Shown: one piece after another, positions 8,221 through 16,474 of the stretch
How positions within the stretch are numbered: position 1 is the first letter of the stretch
Layout of the letters: the number at the start of each line of letters is the position of its first letter
Assembly (NCBI RefSeq): GCF_014648915.1
Contig: NZ_BMSA01000010.1
Coordinates: 1-64,000 of the forward strand
Source of the DNA: Streptomyces phaeofaciens
Lineage (GTDB): Bacteria; Actinomycetota; Actinomycetes; Streptomycetales; Streptomycetaceae
Reading direction: 5' to 3'
Length of the DNA: 64,000 nucleotides
Program-made: the position numbers and the translations under genes
The notes under the pieces: generated by a model
What the model was told of the DNA's origin: nothing
The model's database searches: none
What the model saw: only the letters and a program-made list of their open reading frames with translations

Positions 8221-8267
8221 CAGGTGCCCAACCCTCCAAGCCTAAGCCATGAAGAGGTGGGCACCTG
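8221..8267 (-). promoter_or_regulatory. Long-loop inverted repeat in the rpsN-rpsH spacer
   Basis: The ten bases 8221-8230 (CAGGTGCCCA) are exactly complementary to 8258-8267, enclosing 27 bases. It lies in a 214-bp spacer that is much longer than the other spacers in this operon. A second, smaller AACCCC/GGGGTT repeat sits near 8298-8315 at the rpsN stop. The element could be an attenuator or a regulatory-protein binding site; its function is unknown. Confidence 0.35.
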
Positions 8268-8315
8268 ACACGCCCATTGCTTACCGAGAGCCTCTGGAAC
8301 CCCTAATAAGGGGGT

Positions 8316-8501
8316 TTACCAGGAGCTCTTGGTCACGCCCGGCAGCTCGCCACGGTGAGCCATCTCACGAAGGCACACACGGCAGAGGCCGAACTTGCGG
8401 TACACGGAGTGGGGACGGCCGCAACGCTGGCAGCGGTTGTACGCGCGCACAGCGAACTTGGGCTTGCGAGCAGCCTTCGCGATCAGAGCCTTCTTCGCCA
8501 T
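8316..8501 (-). CDS. rpsZ: 30S ribosomal protein S14 type Z (uS14)
   Basis: 61 aa from the ATG at 8501 (MAKKALIAKAARKPKF). uS14 assembles into the 30S head. Cys24, Cys27, Cys40 and Cys43 form a zinc finger, so this is the short zinc-containing form. Streptomyces usually encode a second zinc-free rpsN under Zur control elsewhere. An in-frame ATG three codons upstream (8510) overlaps the end of rplE and is less likely. Confidence 0.96.
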   Translation of the reverse strand: MAKKALIAKAARKPKFAVRAYNRCQRCGRPHSVYRKFGLCRVCLREMAHRGELPGVTKSSW

Positions 8502-8506
8502 CTCGC

Positions 8507-9064
8507 TCACGCCTCCTTGAAGGGGAAGCCGAGGTGACGAAGGAGCGCACGGCCCTCAGCGTCGTTGGTCGCCGTGGTGACCACGGTGATGTCCATACCC
8601 CGGACACGGTCGATCTTGTCCTGGTCGATCTCGTGGAACATGACCTGCTCCGTGAGACCGAAGGTGTAGTTGCCACGGCCGTCGAACTGCTTGGGGGACA
8701 GACCACGGAAGTCGCGGATGCGCGGGAGCGCGAGCGACAGGGTGCGGTCCAGGAACTCCCACATGCGGTCGCCACGGAGCGTGACGTGGGCACCGATCGG
8801 CTGACCCTCACGCAGCTTGAACTGCGCGATGGACTTGCGGGCCTTGGTGACGGCCGGCTTCTGACCGGTGATCGTGGTGAGGTCGCGGATGGCGCCCTCG
8901 ATCAGCTTGGAGTCGCGGGCGGCGTCGCCCACACCCATGTTGACCACGATCTTGACGAGGCCGGGGATCTGCATGACGTTCTCGTAGGAGAACTCCTCAC
9001 GCAGCTTGCCCGCGATCTCCTCGCGGTACTTCGTCTTGAGACGCGGAGTGGTGGTGGTAGCCAT
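8507..9064 (-). CDS. rplE: 50S ribosomal protein L5 (uL5)
   Basis: 185 aa. uL5 binds 5S rRNA and contacts the P-site tRNA. The signatures PGLVKIVVNMGVGDAARDSK, GQKPAVTKARKSIAQFKLREG and the DITVVTTATNDAEGRALL region are clear. The ATG overlaps the rplX stop as TGATG, giving translational coupling. The gap to rpsZ is only a few bases. Confidence 0.98.
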   Translation of the reverse strand: MATTTTPRLKTKYREEIAGKLREEFSYENVMQIPGLVKIVVNMGVGDAARDSKLIEGAIRDLTTITGQKPAVTKARKSIAQFKLREGQPIGAHVTLRGDRMWEFLDRTLSLALPRIRDFRGLSPKQFDGRGNYTFGLTEQVMFHEIDQDKIDRVRGMDITVVTTATNDAEGRALLRHLGFPFKEA

Positions 9065-9387
9065 CAGATGTCCTCACCCGTCCGCTTGGCAACGCGGATC
9101 TTGTTGCCCTCGTCGTCGAAGCGGTAACCGACGCGCGTGACGACCTTGTTGCCGTCCTTCTCCACGACCAGCTGAACGTTGGACACGTGGATCGGGGCCT
9201 CGGTGGTCACGATGCCGCCGGCCTGGGAGCCCTTGGCGGTCGGACCGGCCTTCGTGTGCTTCTTGACCCGGTTGACACCCTCGACCAGGACGCGGTCCTC
9301 GCGGGGGAAGGCCGCGATGACCTTGCCCTGCTTGCCCTTGTCCTTACCCGTGATGACCTGGACCAGGTCGCCCTTCTTGATCTTCAT
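9064..9387 (-). CDS. rplX: 50S ribosomal protein L24 (uL24)
   Basis: 107 aa. uL24 initiates 50S assembly by binding 23S rRNA near its 5' end. The KOW motif (KKGDLVQVITGKDKGKQGKV) is at the N-terminus, followed by VEGVNRVKKHTK. It starts two bases after the rplN stop and its own stop overlaps the rplE start. Confidence 0.98.
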   Translation of the reverse strand: MKIKKGDLVQVITGKDKGKQGKVIAAFPREDRVLVEGVNRVKKHTKAGPTAKGSQAGGIVTTEAPIHVSNVQLVVEKDGNKVVTRVGYRFDDEGNKIRVAKRTGEDI

Positions 9388-9389
9388 GC

Positions 9390-9758
9390 TTACAGCACCT
9401 CCGGAGCCAGCGAGATGATCTTCATGAACTTCTTCTCGCGCAGCTCGCGCCCGACCGGGCCGAAGATGCGGGTGCCGCGAGGGTCACCGTCGTTCTTCAG
9501 AATGACGGCGGCGTTCTCGTCGAAGCGGATGTACGAGCCGTCCGGACGGCGGCGCTCCTTGACGGTGCGAACGATGACCGCCTTGACGACGTCACCCTTC
9601 TTCACGTTGCCACCGGGGATCGCGTCCTTGACGGTGGCGACGATGACGTCACCGATGCCCGCGTAGCGGCGACCGGAGCCACCGAGCACACGGATGCAAA
9701 GGATTTCCTTCGCACCAGTGTTGTCGGCGACGCGCAGTCGCGACTCCTGCTGGATCAC
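9390..9758 (-). CDS. rplN: 50S ribosomal protein L14 (uL14)
   Basis: 122 aa, the standard length. uL14 forms inter-subunit bridges with 16S rRNA. It begins MIQQESRLRVADNTGAKEIL; RRYAGIGDVIVATVKDA and DENAAVILKNDGDPRGTRIF are family signatures. It is first in the spc part of the block after a 130-bp spacer from rpsQ that contains a strong hairpin. Confidence 0.98.
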   Translation of the reverse strand: MIQQESRLRVADNTGAKEILCIRVLGGSGRRYAGIGDVIVATVKDAIPGGNVKKGDVVKAVIVRTVKERRRPDGSYIRFDENAAVILKNDGDPRGTRIFGPVGRELREKKFMKIISLAPEVL

Positions 9759-9786
9759 GTCTATCTCCTGTTTGTCTGCCGGTTCC

Positions 9787-9816
9787 CCGGGAGCCGCTCA
9801 GCAGAGCGGCTCCCGG
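9787..9816 (-). terminator. Hairpin at the S10-spc operon junction (rpsQ-rplN spacer)
   Basis: Thirteen bases at 9787-9799 pair perfectly with 9804-9816 around an AGCA loop. The element lies at the classical boundary between the S10 operon (ending with rpsQ) and the spc operon (starting with rplN). A second weaker stem (9832-9838 with 9849-9855) precedes it on the coding strand. It is likely a partial terminator or attenuator; there is no T run. Confidence 0.5.
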
Positions 9817-9888
9817 AGCCTGGCGGAACTGTCCTGCGAGGGATGCCCCGCAGGAGCGTACTGACGGGAATTCCCTTGCGGGAATTAC

Positions 9889-10173
9889 CTACTTGGCCTT
9901 CTCGAGGATCTCGACGACGCGCCAGCGCTTCGTGGCGGACAGCGGCCGGGTCTCCATCAGGAGGACACGGTCGCCGACACCCGCGGCGTTCTGCTCGTCG
10001 TGCGCCTTGAGCTTGTTCGTACGGCGGATGACCTTGCCGTACAGCGCGTGCTTGACGCGGTCCTCGACGGCGACGACGACGGTCTTGTCCATCTTGTCGC
10101 TGACGACGAGACCCTCGCGGGTCTTGCGGAAACCGCGCGCCTCGGTGTTCTCAGTCACGTTGCTCTCGCTCAT
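9889..10173 (-). CDS. rpsQ: 30S ribosomal protein S17 (uS17)
   Basis: 94 aa. uS17 is an OB-fold primary 16S rRNA binder. The signature segment VVSDKMDKTVVVAVEDRVKH and the C-terminal ETRPLSATKRWRVVEILEKAK are diagnostic. A short polar N-terminal extension (MSESNVTENTEARGFRKTRE) is usual for actinobacteria. Its ATG overlaps the rpmC stop. It closes the S10 operon. Confidence 0.98.
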   Translation of the reverse strand: MSESNVTENTEARGFRKTREGLVVSDKMDKTVVVAVEDRVKHALYGKVIRRTNKLKAHDEQNAAGVGDRVLLMETRPLSATKRWRVVEILEKAK

Positions 10174-10397
10174 CAGGCGCTCTCCACCGTCTCGATGCCC
10201 AGCTCGCGCTCACGCATCAGGGTGTAGATCCGCGCGATGTCCTTGCGGACGGCCTTCAGCCGACCGTGGTTCTCGAGCTGACCCGTCGCCGCCTGGAAGC
10301 GGAGGTTGAACAGCTCTTCCTTGGCTTCGCGGAGCTTCGCCAGAAGCTCCTCGTCACCCAGTTCGCGCAGCTCGGACGCCTTGGTACCGGCCGACAT
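10173..10397 (-). CDS. rpmC: 50S ribosomal protein L29 (uL29)
   Basis: 74 aa. uL29 lies at the polypeptide exit tunnel next to uL23. The two-helix hairpin with KLREAKEELFNLRFQAATGQL and VRKDIARIYTLMRERE is typical. I chose the ATG at 10397, which overlaps the rplP stop as TGATG; the GTG one codon earlier (10400) is also possible. Confidence 0.97.
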   Translation of the reverse strand: MSAGTKASELRELGDEELLAKLREAKEELFNLRFQAATGQLENHGRLKAVRKDIARIYTLMRERELGIETVESA

Positions 10398-10816
10398 CAC
10401 GCTTCACCTGCCTCGCGCTTGACGATCCGGCACTTCATCGGCAGCTTGTGGGCTGCGCGAGTGAGGGCCTCACGGGCGATCTTCTCGTTCGGGTAGGACA
10501 GCTCGAACATGACCCGGCCCGGGTGCACGTTCGCGATCCACCACTCCGGCGAACCCTTACCGGAACCCATGCGGGTCTCGGCAGGCTTCTTGGTGAGGGG
10601 ACGGTCCGGGTAGATGTTGATCCAGACCTTGCCGCCACGCTTGATGTGGCGGGTCATCGCGATACGAGCCGCTTCGATCTGGCGGTTGGTCACGTACGCC
10701 GGCGTGAGGGCCTGGATGCCGTACTCGCCGAACGCGACCGTGGTACCGCCCTTGGCCTCACCGCGACGCTTCGGGTGGTGCTGCTTGCGGTGCTTGACCC
10801 TACGGGGGATCAGCAT
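10397..10816 (-). CDS. rplP: 50S ribosomal protein L16 (uL16)
   Basis: 139 aa. uL16 binds near the A-site tRNA elbow and is essential for peptidyl-transferase assembly. It begins MLIPRRVKHRKQHHPKR; GSGKGSPEWWIANVHPGRVMFE is split across the signature region (positions about 80-100), and the arginine used for 3-hydroxylation in other bacteria lies in that loop. It follows rpsC by five bases. Confidence 0.98.
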   Translation of the reverse strand: MLIPRRVKHRKQHHPKRRGEAKGGTTVAFGEYGIQALTPAYVTNRQIEAARIAMTRHIKRGGKVWINIYPDRPLTKKPAETRMGSGKGSPEWWIANVHPGRVMFELSYPNEKIAREALTRAAHKLPMKCRIVKREAGEA

Positions 10817-10821
10817 GTCGG

Positions 10822-11649
10822 TCAGGCCTCCGTTCCGGTGCTCTCAGCCGGAGCGGCAGCCGGAGCCTCGGCCTTGGGGGCCTCGGCAGCGGGAGCCTGC
10901 TGCGGCTTGCGACCGCGACCGCCACGCTCGCCACCGCGGCCACCACGGGCCGGGCGGTCGGCGCCGCCACGAGCCGGGCGGTTGCCGGCACGGGCAGCAG
11001 CGTTCTCGGCGCGGACCTCGGCGATGTTCTTGACGTCGCCCTTGTAGATCCAGACCTTCACACCGATGCGGCCGAAGGTCGTCTTGGCCTCGAAGAAGCC
11101 GTAGTCCACGTTCGCGCGGAGCGTGTGCAGGGGCACACGGCCCTCGCGGTAGAACTCCGAGCGGGACATCTCGGCGCCACCGAGGCGGCCACCGCACTGG
11201 ATCTTGATGCCCTTGGCGCCGGCCTTCATGGCGGACTGCATGCTCTTACGCATGGCCCGACGGAAGGAGACGCGGGAGGAGAGCTGCTCGGCGACGGCCT
11301 GGGCCACCAGCTGAGCGTCCGTCTCCGGGTTCTTGACCTCGAGGATGTTGAGCTGGACCTGCTTCTTGGTCAGCTTCTCCAGGTCACCGCGGATACGGTC
11401 GGCCTCGGCGCCGCGGCGGCCGATGACGATGCCCGGGCGAGCGGTGTGGATGTCCACACGCACACGGTCACGGGTGCGCTCGATCTCGACCTTGGAGATG
11501 CCGGCGCGCTCCATGCCGGACGTCATCATCCGACGGATGGCGACGTCTTCCCCGACGTACTCCTTGTACGACTTGTCGGCGTACCAGCGGGACTTGAAGT
11601 CCGTGGTGATGCCGAGCCGGAACCCATGCGGGTTAACCTTCTGGCCCAT
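10822..11649 (-). CDS. rpsC: 30S ribosomal protein S3 (uS3)
   Basis: 275 aa. uS3 lines the mRNA entry tunnel and takes part in helicase activity. It begins MGQKVNPHGFRLGITTDFKS, has a KH domain with the GRRGAEADRIR loop, and the C-terminal domain with GRLGGAEMSRSEFYREGRVP. The last ~60 residues are a low-complexity Gly/Arg then Ala/Pro/Glu tail, longer than in E. coli but normal for Streptomyces. Its ATG overlaps the rplV stop. Confidence 0.98.
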   Translation of the reverse strand: MGQKVNPHGFRLGITTDFKSRWYADKSYKEYVGEDVAIRRMMTSGMERAGISKVEIERTRDRVRVDIHTARPGIVIGRRGAEADRIRGDLEKLTKKQVQLNILEVKNPETDAQLVAQAVAEQLSSRVSFRRAMRKSMQSAMKAGAKGIKIQCGGRLGGAEMSRSEFYREGRVPLHTLRANVDYGFFEAKTTFGRIGVKVWIYKGDVKNIAEVRAENAAARAGNRPARGGADRPARGGRGGERGGRGRKPQQAPAAEAPKAEAPAAAPAESTGTEA

Positions 11650-11996
11650 TACCGGGTTCCTTCCTTGCTGCTGACGACCACGGTGATGTGGCTGGTCCGC
11701 TTGCGGATCCGGTAGGCACGGCCCTGGGCGCGCGGCCGGAACCGCTTCAGGGTCGGACCCTCGTCGACGTACGCCTCGGAGATGAAGAGGCTGTCGGCGT
11801 CAGTGTGGTCGTAGTTGTGCGCGGCGTTGGCAATGGCGCTGTCCAGCACCTTGCCGACCGGCACGCTCGCGGCCTGCGGGGCGAAACGCAGGACCGCCTG
11901 AGCCTCCGTGGCGTCCATGCCACGGATAAGGTCCACCACCCGGCGGGCCTTCATGGGCGTGACGCGGATGTACCGCGCCTGGGCCCTGGCTTCCAT
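11649..11996 (-). CDS. rplV: 50S ribosomal protein L22 (uL22)
   Basis: 115 aa from the ATG at 11996 (MEARAQARYIRVTPMKARRV); an upstream ATG adding ten residues exists at 12026 but the shorter form matches the family. uL22 lines the exit tunnel; its beta-hairpin (around EGPTLKRFRPRAQGRAYRI) is where macrolide-resistance changes occur, and it looks wild type. Confidence 0.97.
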   Translation of the reverse strand: MEARAQARYIRVTPMKARRVVDLIRGMDATEAQAVLRFAPQAASVPVGKVLDSAIANAAHNYDHTDADSLFISEAYVDEGPTLKRFRPRAQGRAYRIRKRTSHITVVVSSKEGTR

Positions 11997-12038
11997 GGTT
12001 GTCCTTCCAGTGTCTGTCATGGTCATTCCACCCCGCTA

Positions 12039-12320
12039 CTAGCGGCGCTTCGACTTCCGGTCGTCCTTGACGTGACCCCGGAAGGTGCGCGTCGGCGAGA
12101 ACTCGCCGAGCTTGTGGCCGACCATCGACTCGGTGACAAACACCGGAATGTGGGTCTTGCCGTTGTGCACCGCGATCGTGTGGCCCAGCATGCTGGGGAC
12201 GATCATCGAGCGACGGGACCAGGTCTTGATGACGTTCTTGGTACCGGCTTCGTTCTGGGCGTCCACCTTCTTGACGAGGTGGCCGTCGACGAAGGGTCCC
12301 TTCTTGAGACTGCGCGGCAT
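12039..12320 (-). CDS. rpsS: 30S ribosomal protein S19 (uS19)
   Basis: 93 aa. uS19 forms a complex with uS13 in the 30S head. It begins MPRSLKKGPFVDGHLVKKV; TWSRRSMIVPSMLGHTIAVH and the GHKLGEFSPTRTFRGH segment are the family signature. It lies between rplB and rplV with short spacers. Confidence 0.98.
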   Translation of the reverse strand: MPRSLKKGPFVDGHLVKKVDAQNEAGTKNVIKTWSRRSMIVPSMLGHTIAVHNGKTHIPVFVTESMVGHKLGEFSPTRTFRGHVKDDRKSKRR

Positions 12321-12332
12321 CTAAACCCGCTC

Positions 12333-13169
12333 CTAGCGCTTCTTGTTCGTCTTGCGGCGGCGGACGATGTACTTGTTCGAAGCCTTCTTCGGCGAACGAG
12401 TACGACCCTCCTTCTGACCCCACGGGGAGACCGGGTGGCGACCACCGGAGGTCTTGCCCTCACCACCACCGTGCGGGTGGTCGACCGGGTTCATCGCGAC
12501 ACCACGGACAGTCGGACGCACGCCCAGCCAGCGCTTACGACCGGCCTTGCCCCAGTTGATGTTGCTCTGCTCGGCGTTGCCGACCTCGCCGACCGTGGCG
12601 CGGCAGCGCTGGTCGACCAGGCGGATCTCACCGGAAGGCATGCGGAGGTGGGCCATCGTGCCCTCCTTCGCGAGCAGCTGCACGGAGGCACCGGCGGAGC
12701 GGGCGAACTTGGCGCCGCCACCGGGACGGATCTCGATCGCGTGGATCGTGGTACCGACCGGGATGTTGCGGAGCGCCAGGTTGTTGCCCGGCTTGATGTC
12801 GGCCCCGGGACCGTTCTCGACGCGGTCACCCTGCGACAGGTTGCGGGGGGCGAGGATGTAACGCTTCTCGCCGTCCGCGTAGTGCAGCAGCGCGATGCGC
12901 GCGGTGCGGTTGGGGTCGTACTCGATGTGCGCGACCTTCGCCGGCACGCCGTCCTTGTCGTGACGACGGAAGTCGATCACGCGGTAGGCGCGCTTGTGTC
13001 CGCCACCCTGGTGGCGAACGGTCACACGACCGGAATTGTTACGGCCGCCCTTGCTGTGCAGGGGACGGACCAGCGACTTCTCCGGCGTGGACCGCGTGAC
13101 CTCGACGAAGTCGGCGACGCTGGAGCCACGACGGCCCGGCGTAGTCGGCTTGTACTTGCGGATTCCCAT
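12333..13169 (-). CDS. rplB: 50S ribosomal protein L2 (uL2)
   Basis: 278 aa. uL2 is essential for subunit association and the peptidyl-transferase centre. It starts MGIRKYKPTTPGRRGSSVADF. The C-terminal signature with the functionally important His lies in GVAMNPVDHPHGGGEGKTSG. It is the longest protein in the S10 operon and is flanked by rplW and rpsS. Confidence 0.98.
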   Translation of the reverse strand: MGIRKYKPTTPGRRGSSVADFVEVTRSTPEKSLVRPLHSKGGRNNSGRVTVRHQGGGHKRAYRVIDFRRHDKDGVPAKVAHIEYDPNRTARIALLHYADGEKRYILAPRNLSQGDRVENGPGADIKPGNNLALRNIPVGTTIHAIEIRPGGGAKFARSAGASVQLLAKEGTMAHLRMPSGEIRLVDQRCRATVGEVGNAEQSNINWGKAGRKRWLGVRPTVRGVAMNPVDHPHGGGEGKTSGGRHPVSPWGQKEGRTRSPKKASNKYIVRRRKTNKKR

Positions 13170-13209
13170 TTCTCAGTCCTCGTCCGATATCGGACGATCC
13201 GGACCGCCC

Positions 13210-13629
13210 TTAGGCGGTCGGACCGCCGAAGATGTCGATACGGTCGCCCTCAGCAAGGGTCACGATCGCCCGCTTGGTGGCGGCGCGCTGACCGAAGCCG
13301 GTCTTGGTGCGCTTGCGCTTGCCCTGGCGGTTGATCGTGTTGACCCCGGTGACCTTGACCGAGAAGACCGCCTGGACGGCCTGCTTGATCTGGGTCTTGT
13401 TGGCGCCGGGGGCCACGATGAACGTGTACTTGTTCTCGTCGAGGAGCGCGTAGCTCTTCTCCGACACGACCGGCTTCAGCAGCACGTCACGGAGGTCCGT
13501 GTACGCCTTGCTGGGCGCGGTGACGACGGTGTTCTTGCCCTCGGCCTCGTGGCGCTTCGCCTTGGCGACGCGCGCGGCCTTGGCGACCTTGGCCGCCTTG
13601 GAAGCAATGCTCGGGTGACGCGTAGCCAT
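13210..13629 (-). CDS. rplW: 50S ribosomal protein L23 (uL23)
   Basis: 139 aa. uL23 forms the docking site for signal-recognition particle and trigger factor at the tunnel exit. The core DLRDVLLKPVVSEKSYALL and QVFSVKVTGVNTINRQGK-like region are typical. The first ~40 residues are an Ala/Lys-rich extension that makes it longer than the ~100-residue E. coli protein, usual for Streptomyces. Its ATG overlaps the rplD stop (TGATG). Confidence 0.98.
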   Translation of the reverse strand: MATRHPSIASKAAKVAKAARVAKAKRHEAEGKNTVVTAPSKAYTDLRDVLLKPVVSEKSYALLDENKYTFIVAPGANKTQIKQAVQAVFSVKVTGVNTINRQGKRKRTKTGFGQRAATKRAIVTLAEGDRIDIFGGPTA

Positions 13630-14282
13630 CAGGCGTCACTCCCTTCGGTGTCGTTGGCCTTCGGGCCGGCGACGAAGGACTCGAGAGCGGCCTGGGTGAA
13701 GACCACGTCGTCCGAGACGATCACGTCGTACGTGTTCAGCTGGCCCGGCTCCAGGATGTGGACCTGGGGCAGGTTGCGGGCGGACAGCCACGCGGCCTCG
13801 TCGCTGCGCTCGACGATCAGGAGCAGGTTCTTGCGCTCCGAGATCTTGCCGAACAGCGTCTTCGCGGCCTTGGTGGAGATGTCGCCGTCGACCACGCCGG
13901 TGACGACGTGGATGCGGTTGTGGCGGGCCCGGTCGGTGAGGGCGTGACGCAGGGCGGCAGCCTTCATCTTCTTCGGGGTCCGCTGCGAGTAGTCACGCGG
14001 CACGGGACCGTGCACGACGCCACCACCGGCGAACTGCGGCGCGCGGGTCGAGCCCTGACGGGCGCGGCCGGTGCCCTTCTGGCGGTAAGGCTTCTTGCCA
14101 CCACCACGGACCTCGCCACGGGTCTTCGTCTTGTGCGTGCCCTGACGGGCAGCCGCGTTCTGCGCGACGACGACCTGGTGGATCAGCGGGATGCTGACCT
14201 TCTCCACGCCGAAGATCTCCGCGGGGAGCTCGACGCTACCGGTCTTCTCGCCGGCAGGCGAAAGGATGTCAACAGTGCTCAT
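13629..14282 (-). CDS. rplD: 50S ribosomal protein L4 (uL4)
   Basis: 217 aa. uL4 reaches into the exit tunnel and, in E. coli, represses the S10 operon. It begins MSTVDILSPAGEKTGSVELP. The tunnel loop contains TRGEVRGGGKKPYRQKGTGR and GSTRAPQFAGGGVVHGP. It follows rplC by eight bases. Confidence 0.98.
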   Translation of the reverse strand: MSTVDILSPAGEKTGSVELPAEIFGVEKVSIPLIHQVVVAQNAAARQGTHKTKTRGEVRGGGKKPYRQKGTGRARQGSTRAPQFAGGGVVHGPVPRDYSQRTPKKMKAAALRHALTDRARHNRIHVVTGVVDGDISTKAAKTLFGKISERKNLLLIVERSDEAAWLSARNLPQVHILEPGQLNTYDVIVSDDVVFTQAALESFVAGPKANDTEGSDA

Positions 14283-14290
14283 CGGTTACC

Positions 14291-14935
14291 TCAGGCCCCC
14301 TTGGCCGCGGTGCGGACCAGGACGAGGCCGCCGTTCGGACCGGGGACAGCGCCCTTGATGAGCAGCAGACCCTTCTCCGCGTCAACGGCGTGGACGGTCA
14401 GGTTCTGGGTGGTGACACGCTCGTTGCCCATGCGACCCGCCATGCGGAGGCCCTTGAACACGCGGCCCGGGGTGGCGCAGCCACCGATGGAACCGGGCGA
14501 GCGGTGCTTGCGCTGGGTGCCGTGACCGGCGCCGAGGCCCTTGAAGTTGTGACGCTTCATGACACCGGCGAAGCCCTTGCCCTTGCTCTTGCCGGTCACG
14601 TCGACCTTGATGCCGGCCTCGAACACCTCGGCGGTGATCTCCTGGCCGAGGGTGTACTCGCTGGCGTCAGCGGTACGGATCTCGACGAGGTGGCGGCGGG
14701 GAGTGACGTCGGCCTTGGCGAAGTGGCCCTTGAGGGGCTTGTTCACCTTGCGCGGGTCGATCTCGCCGAACGCGATCTGGACGGACTCGTAGCCGTCGAC
14801 GTCGTTCGTGCGGACCTGGGTCACGACGTTGGGGCCGGCCTTGACGACGGTGACCGGAACAACACGGTTGTTCTCGTCCCACACCTGCGTCATGCCGAGC
14901 TTCTCGCCCAGGATGCCCTTGATCTGCTTAGCCAT
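14291..14935 (-). CDS. rplC: 50S ribosomal protein L3 (uL3)
   Basis: 214 aa. uL3 nucleates 50S assembly and approaches the peptidyl-transferase centre. It starts MAKQIKGILGEKLGMTQVWD; the signature FAGVMKRHNFKGLGAGHG and the RMGNERVTTQNL segment are clear. It lies 17 bases after rpsJ. Confidence 0.98.
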   Translation of the reverse strand: MAKQIKGILGEKLGMTQVWDENNRVVPVTVVKAGPNVVTQVRTNDVDGYESVQIAFGEIDPRKVNKPLKGHFAKADVTPRRHLVEIRTADASEYTLGQEITAEVFEAGIKVDVTGKSKGKGFAGVMKRHNFKGLGAGHGTQRKHRSPGSIGGCATPGRVFKGLRMAGRMGNERVTTQNLTVHAVDAEKGLLLIKGAVPGPNGGLVLVRTAAKGA

Positions 14936-14952
14936 TCTCAGATCACCGGCCC

Positions 14953-15261
14953 CTAGAGCTTGATCTCGATGTCGACACCGGCCGGAAGGTCGAGTCGCAT
15001 CAGAGAGTCAACGGTCTTGGGCGTCGGGTCGAGGATGTCGATCAGACGCTTGTGCGTGCGCATCTCGAAGTGCTCGCGCGAGTCCTTGTACTTGTGCGGC
15101 GACTTGATGACGCAGTACACGTTCTTCTCAGTGGGCAGCGGCACCGGGCCCGCGACCGACGCACCAGTACGCGTCACCGTCTCGACGATCTTCTTCGCCG
15201 AGGAGTCGATGACCTCGTGGTCGTAGGCCTTGAGCCGGATGCGGATCTTCTGTCCCGCCAT
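14953..15261 (-). CDS. rpsJ: 30S ribosomal protein S10 (uS10)
   Basis: 102 aa. uS10 is part of the 30S head and also acts with NusB/NusG in antitermination and transcription-translation coupling. It begins MAGQKIRIRLKAYDHEVIDS; the signature SPHKYKDSREHFEMRTHKR is present. It is the first gene of the S10 operon and is preceded by a leader with a hairpin element shared with rpsL. Confidence 0.98.
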   Translation of the reverse strand: MAGQKIRIRLKAYDHEVIDSSAKKIVETVTRTGASVAGPVPLPTEKNVYCVIKSPHKYKDSREHFEMRTHKRLIDILDPTPKTVDSLMRLDLPAGVDIEIKL

Positions 15262-15753
15262 GGCTACTCAGTAGTCCTGTCTCTTCGTACGCTCCGGAAC
15301 CCGGTGTCCCTGTCCTGCTTGTCCGACCCACGCGGTCGGGCGTGTCGCTCTTCCACTGACAAAAATGTCCCTTGTTCGAACATCCCTGCGGGAATGCGCA
15401 CGGCCCTTCCGGAACCGCAAGCCGGGGGCGAAAGGCCCACCGGGTGCCTGGCCGGTGCCGCACTGCGCTTCCCGAAAGATTCCCGTACGTCCGCCCCAGC
15501 GCTGCCATGTGGCAGTTAGGGCGACGAGTACTGTGGGACTCGCTTCCGGTCCTCCCGGCGGGAGGCGCACAGCATCAACACTCGACCGAGCAACCCCGCT
15601 AGTCTGCCATACGGGGCAGGGGGTCCGCCAATCGAGCCGGAGAGAATACCCCGGGAGTGACGAAGGTCAAACCCGGCCACGCGTGCGCGGGGCGGCCGGA
15701 TTCCCCACGAACGCGACCCGCCGACGCGGCACTTGGCCCCGGCGGGCCCGGAC
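15262..15753 (-). promoter_or_regulatory. S10-operon promoter/leader region (gene-free 492 bp)
   Basis: No credible gene lies here. On the coding strand it must hold the rpsJ promoter and leader. The element at 15347-15323 contains a CCGACC/GGTCGG hairpin and is 24/25 identical to one in front of rpsL (22397-22373). A GACATTTTTGTC inverted repeat lies at about 15358-15369. I could not pick a convincing -10/-35 pair. Confidence 0.6.
15323..15347 (-). promoter_or_regulatory. Leader hairpin element of rpsJ, shared with rpsL
   Basis: The 25 bases are nearly identical (24 of 25) to 22373-22397 upstream of rpsL. The core folds as a six-base stem with a GCGTG loop on the coding strand. The distance to the downstream start codon is similar in both leaders (about 60 and 50 bases). 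It could be a ribosomal-protein or stringent-response control site; no family was assigned. Confidence 0.6.
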
Positions 15754-16218
15754 TCACCACCTCAGCAGCACGCCACGCCAGGTCCACCCGGCGCCGAGGA
15801 CGGCGTCCACCAGCGGATTCCTCATGTCCCGCGAGTCGAAGCGGAACGTCTCGACCTTCCGTCGGCGCCCGTCGGGCCCCTTCTCGTACCTCCACTGCTT
15901 GGACACCGAGACGGCCGGACCCCGGCTGTACTCGGTCCCCGCGTGCTCGCGCGAGGGCTCCCACCGCTCCTCCAGCACCCGCACCTCACGCTTGTGCGGA
16001 TCGAACCGCATCCGCGTCCTGAGCCTGATGGACGCCTCGGGCACCCGGCACTCGGCCACGAGATCGGCCTTCTCCGCGGGCAGCGCGCCGCGCACCCGGA
16101 ACGGCGCGTCCGTCCAGCCCAGGTCCAGCAGCGCCTGGCGCAGCTCCAGGACCGGCAGCGCCACGGCACCGGTCTCGGGGTACCTCGTACCGGTGATCTT
16201 GTCCCTCAGACGCCCCAC
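15754..16218 (-). CDS. Hypothetical protein, about 154 aa
   Basis: Function not recognised. I chose the GTG at 16218 (then GRLRDKITGTRYPETGAVAL); the frame is open further upstream, but that part is a translated 12-bp DNA repeat and looks non-coding. The protein is soluble, rich in charged residues, with an LPVLELRQALLDLGWTDAPF segment and a C-terminal half rich in Arg/Glu (RYEKGPDGRRRKVETFRFD). No signal peptide or membrane helix. It is in the same direction as rpsJ but separated by a 492-bp spacer, so probably a separate unit downstream of the acyltransferase. Confidence 0.6.
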   Translation of the reverse strand: MGRLRDKITGTRYPETGAVALPVLELRQALLDLGWTDAPFRVRGALPAEKADLVAECRVPEASIRLRTRMRFDPHKREVRVLEERWEPSREHAGTEYSRGPAVSVSKQWRYEKGPDGRRRKVETFRFDSRDMRNPLVDAVLGAGWTWRGVLLRW

Positions 16219-16474
16219 TGCTGTTTCCCGCTCCCCGATCGACTGTGCGACGTGAGTAGCCGACGCGCACGGGACGAGTACGGTTCCCGATGCCCGGGCC
16301 GCGCGTGGGCCGCCGACATGGGCGCATGACCCTCGCGCCGGAGTACGGCGTGGTCCGGGCCCACGACGGCATGGACCGGTGCGGCGCCCCGCTCCACGGA
16401 GCGCCGGCCCTGTTCGCCTCGCCCGGCTGCTGCCGCTCCGGCGGTCCCTGCGGACCCCGCGCCTCGCCACGCCC

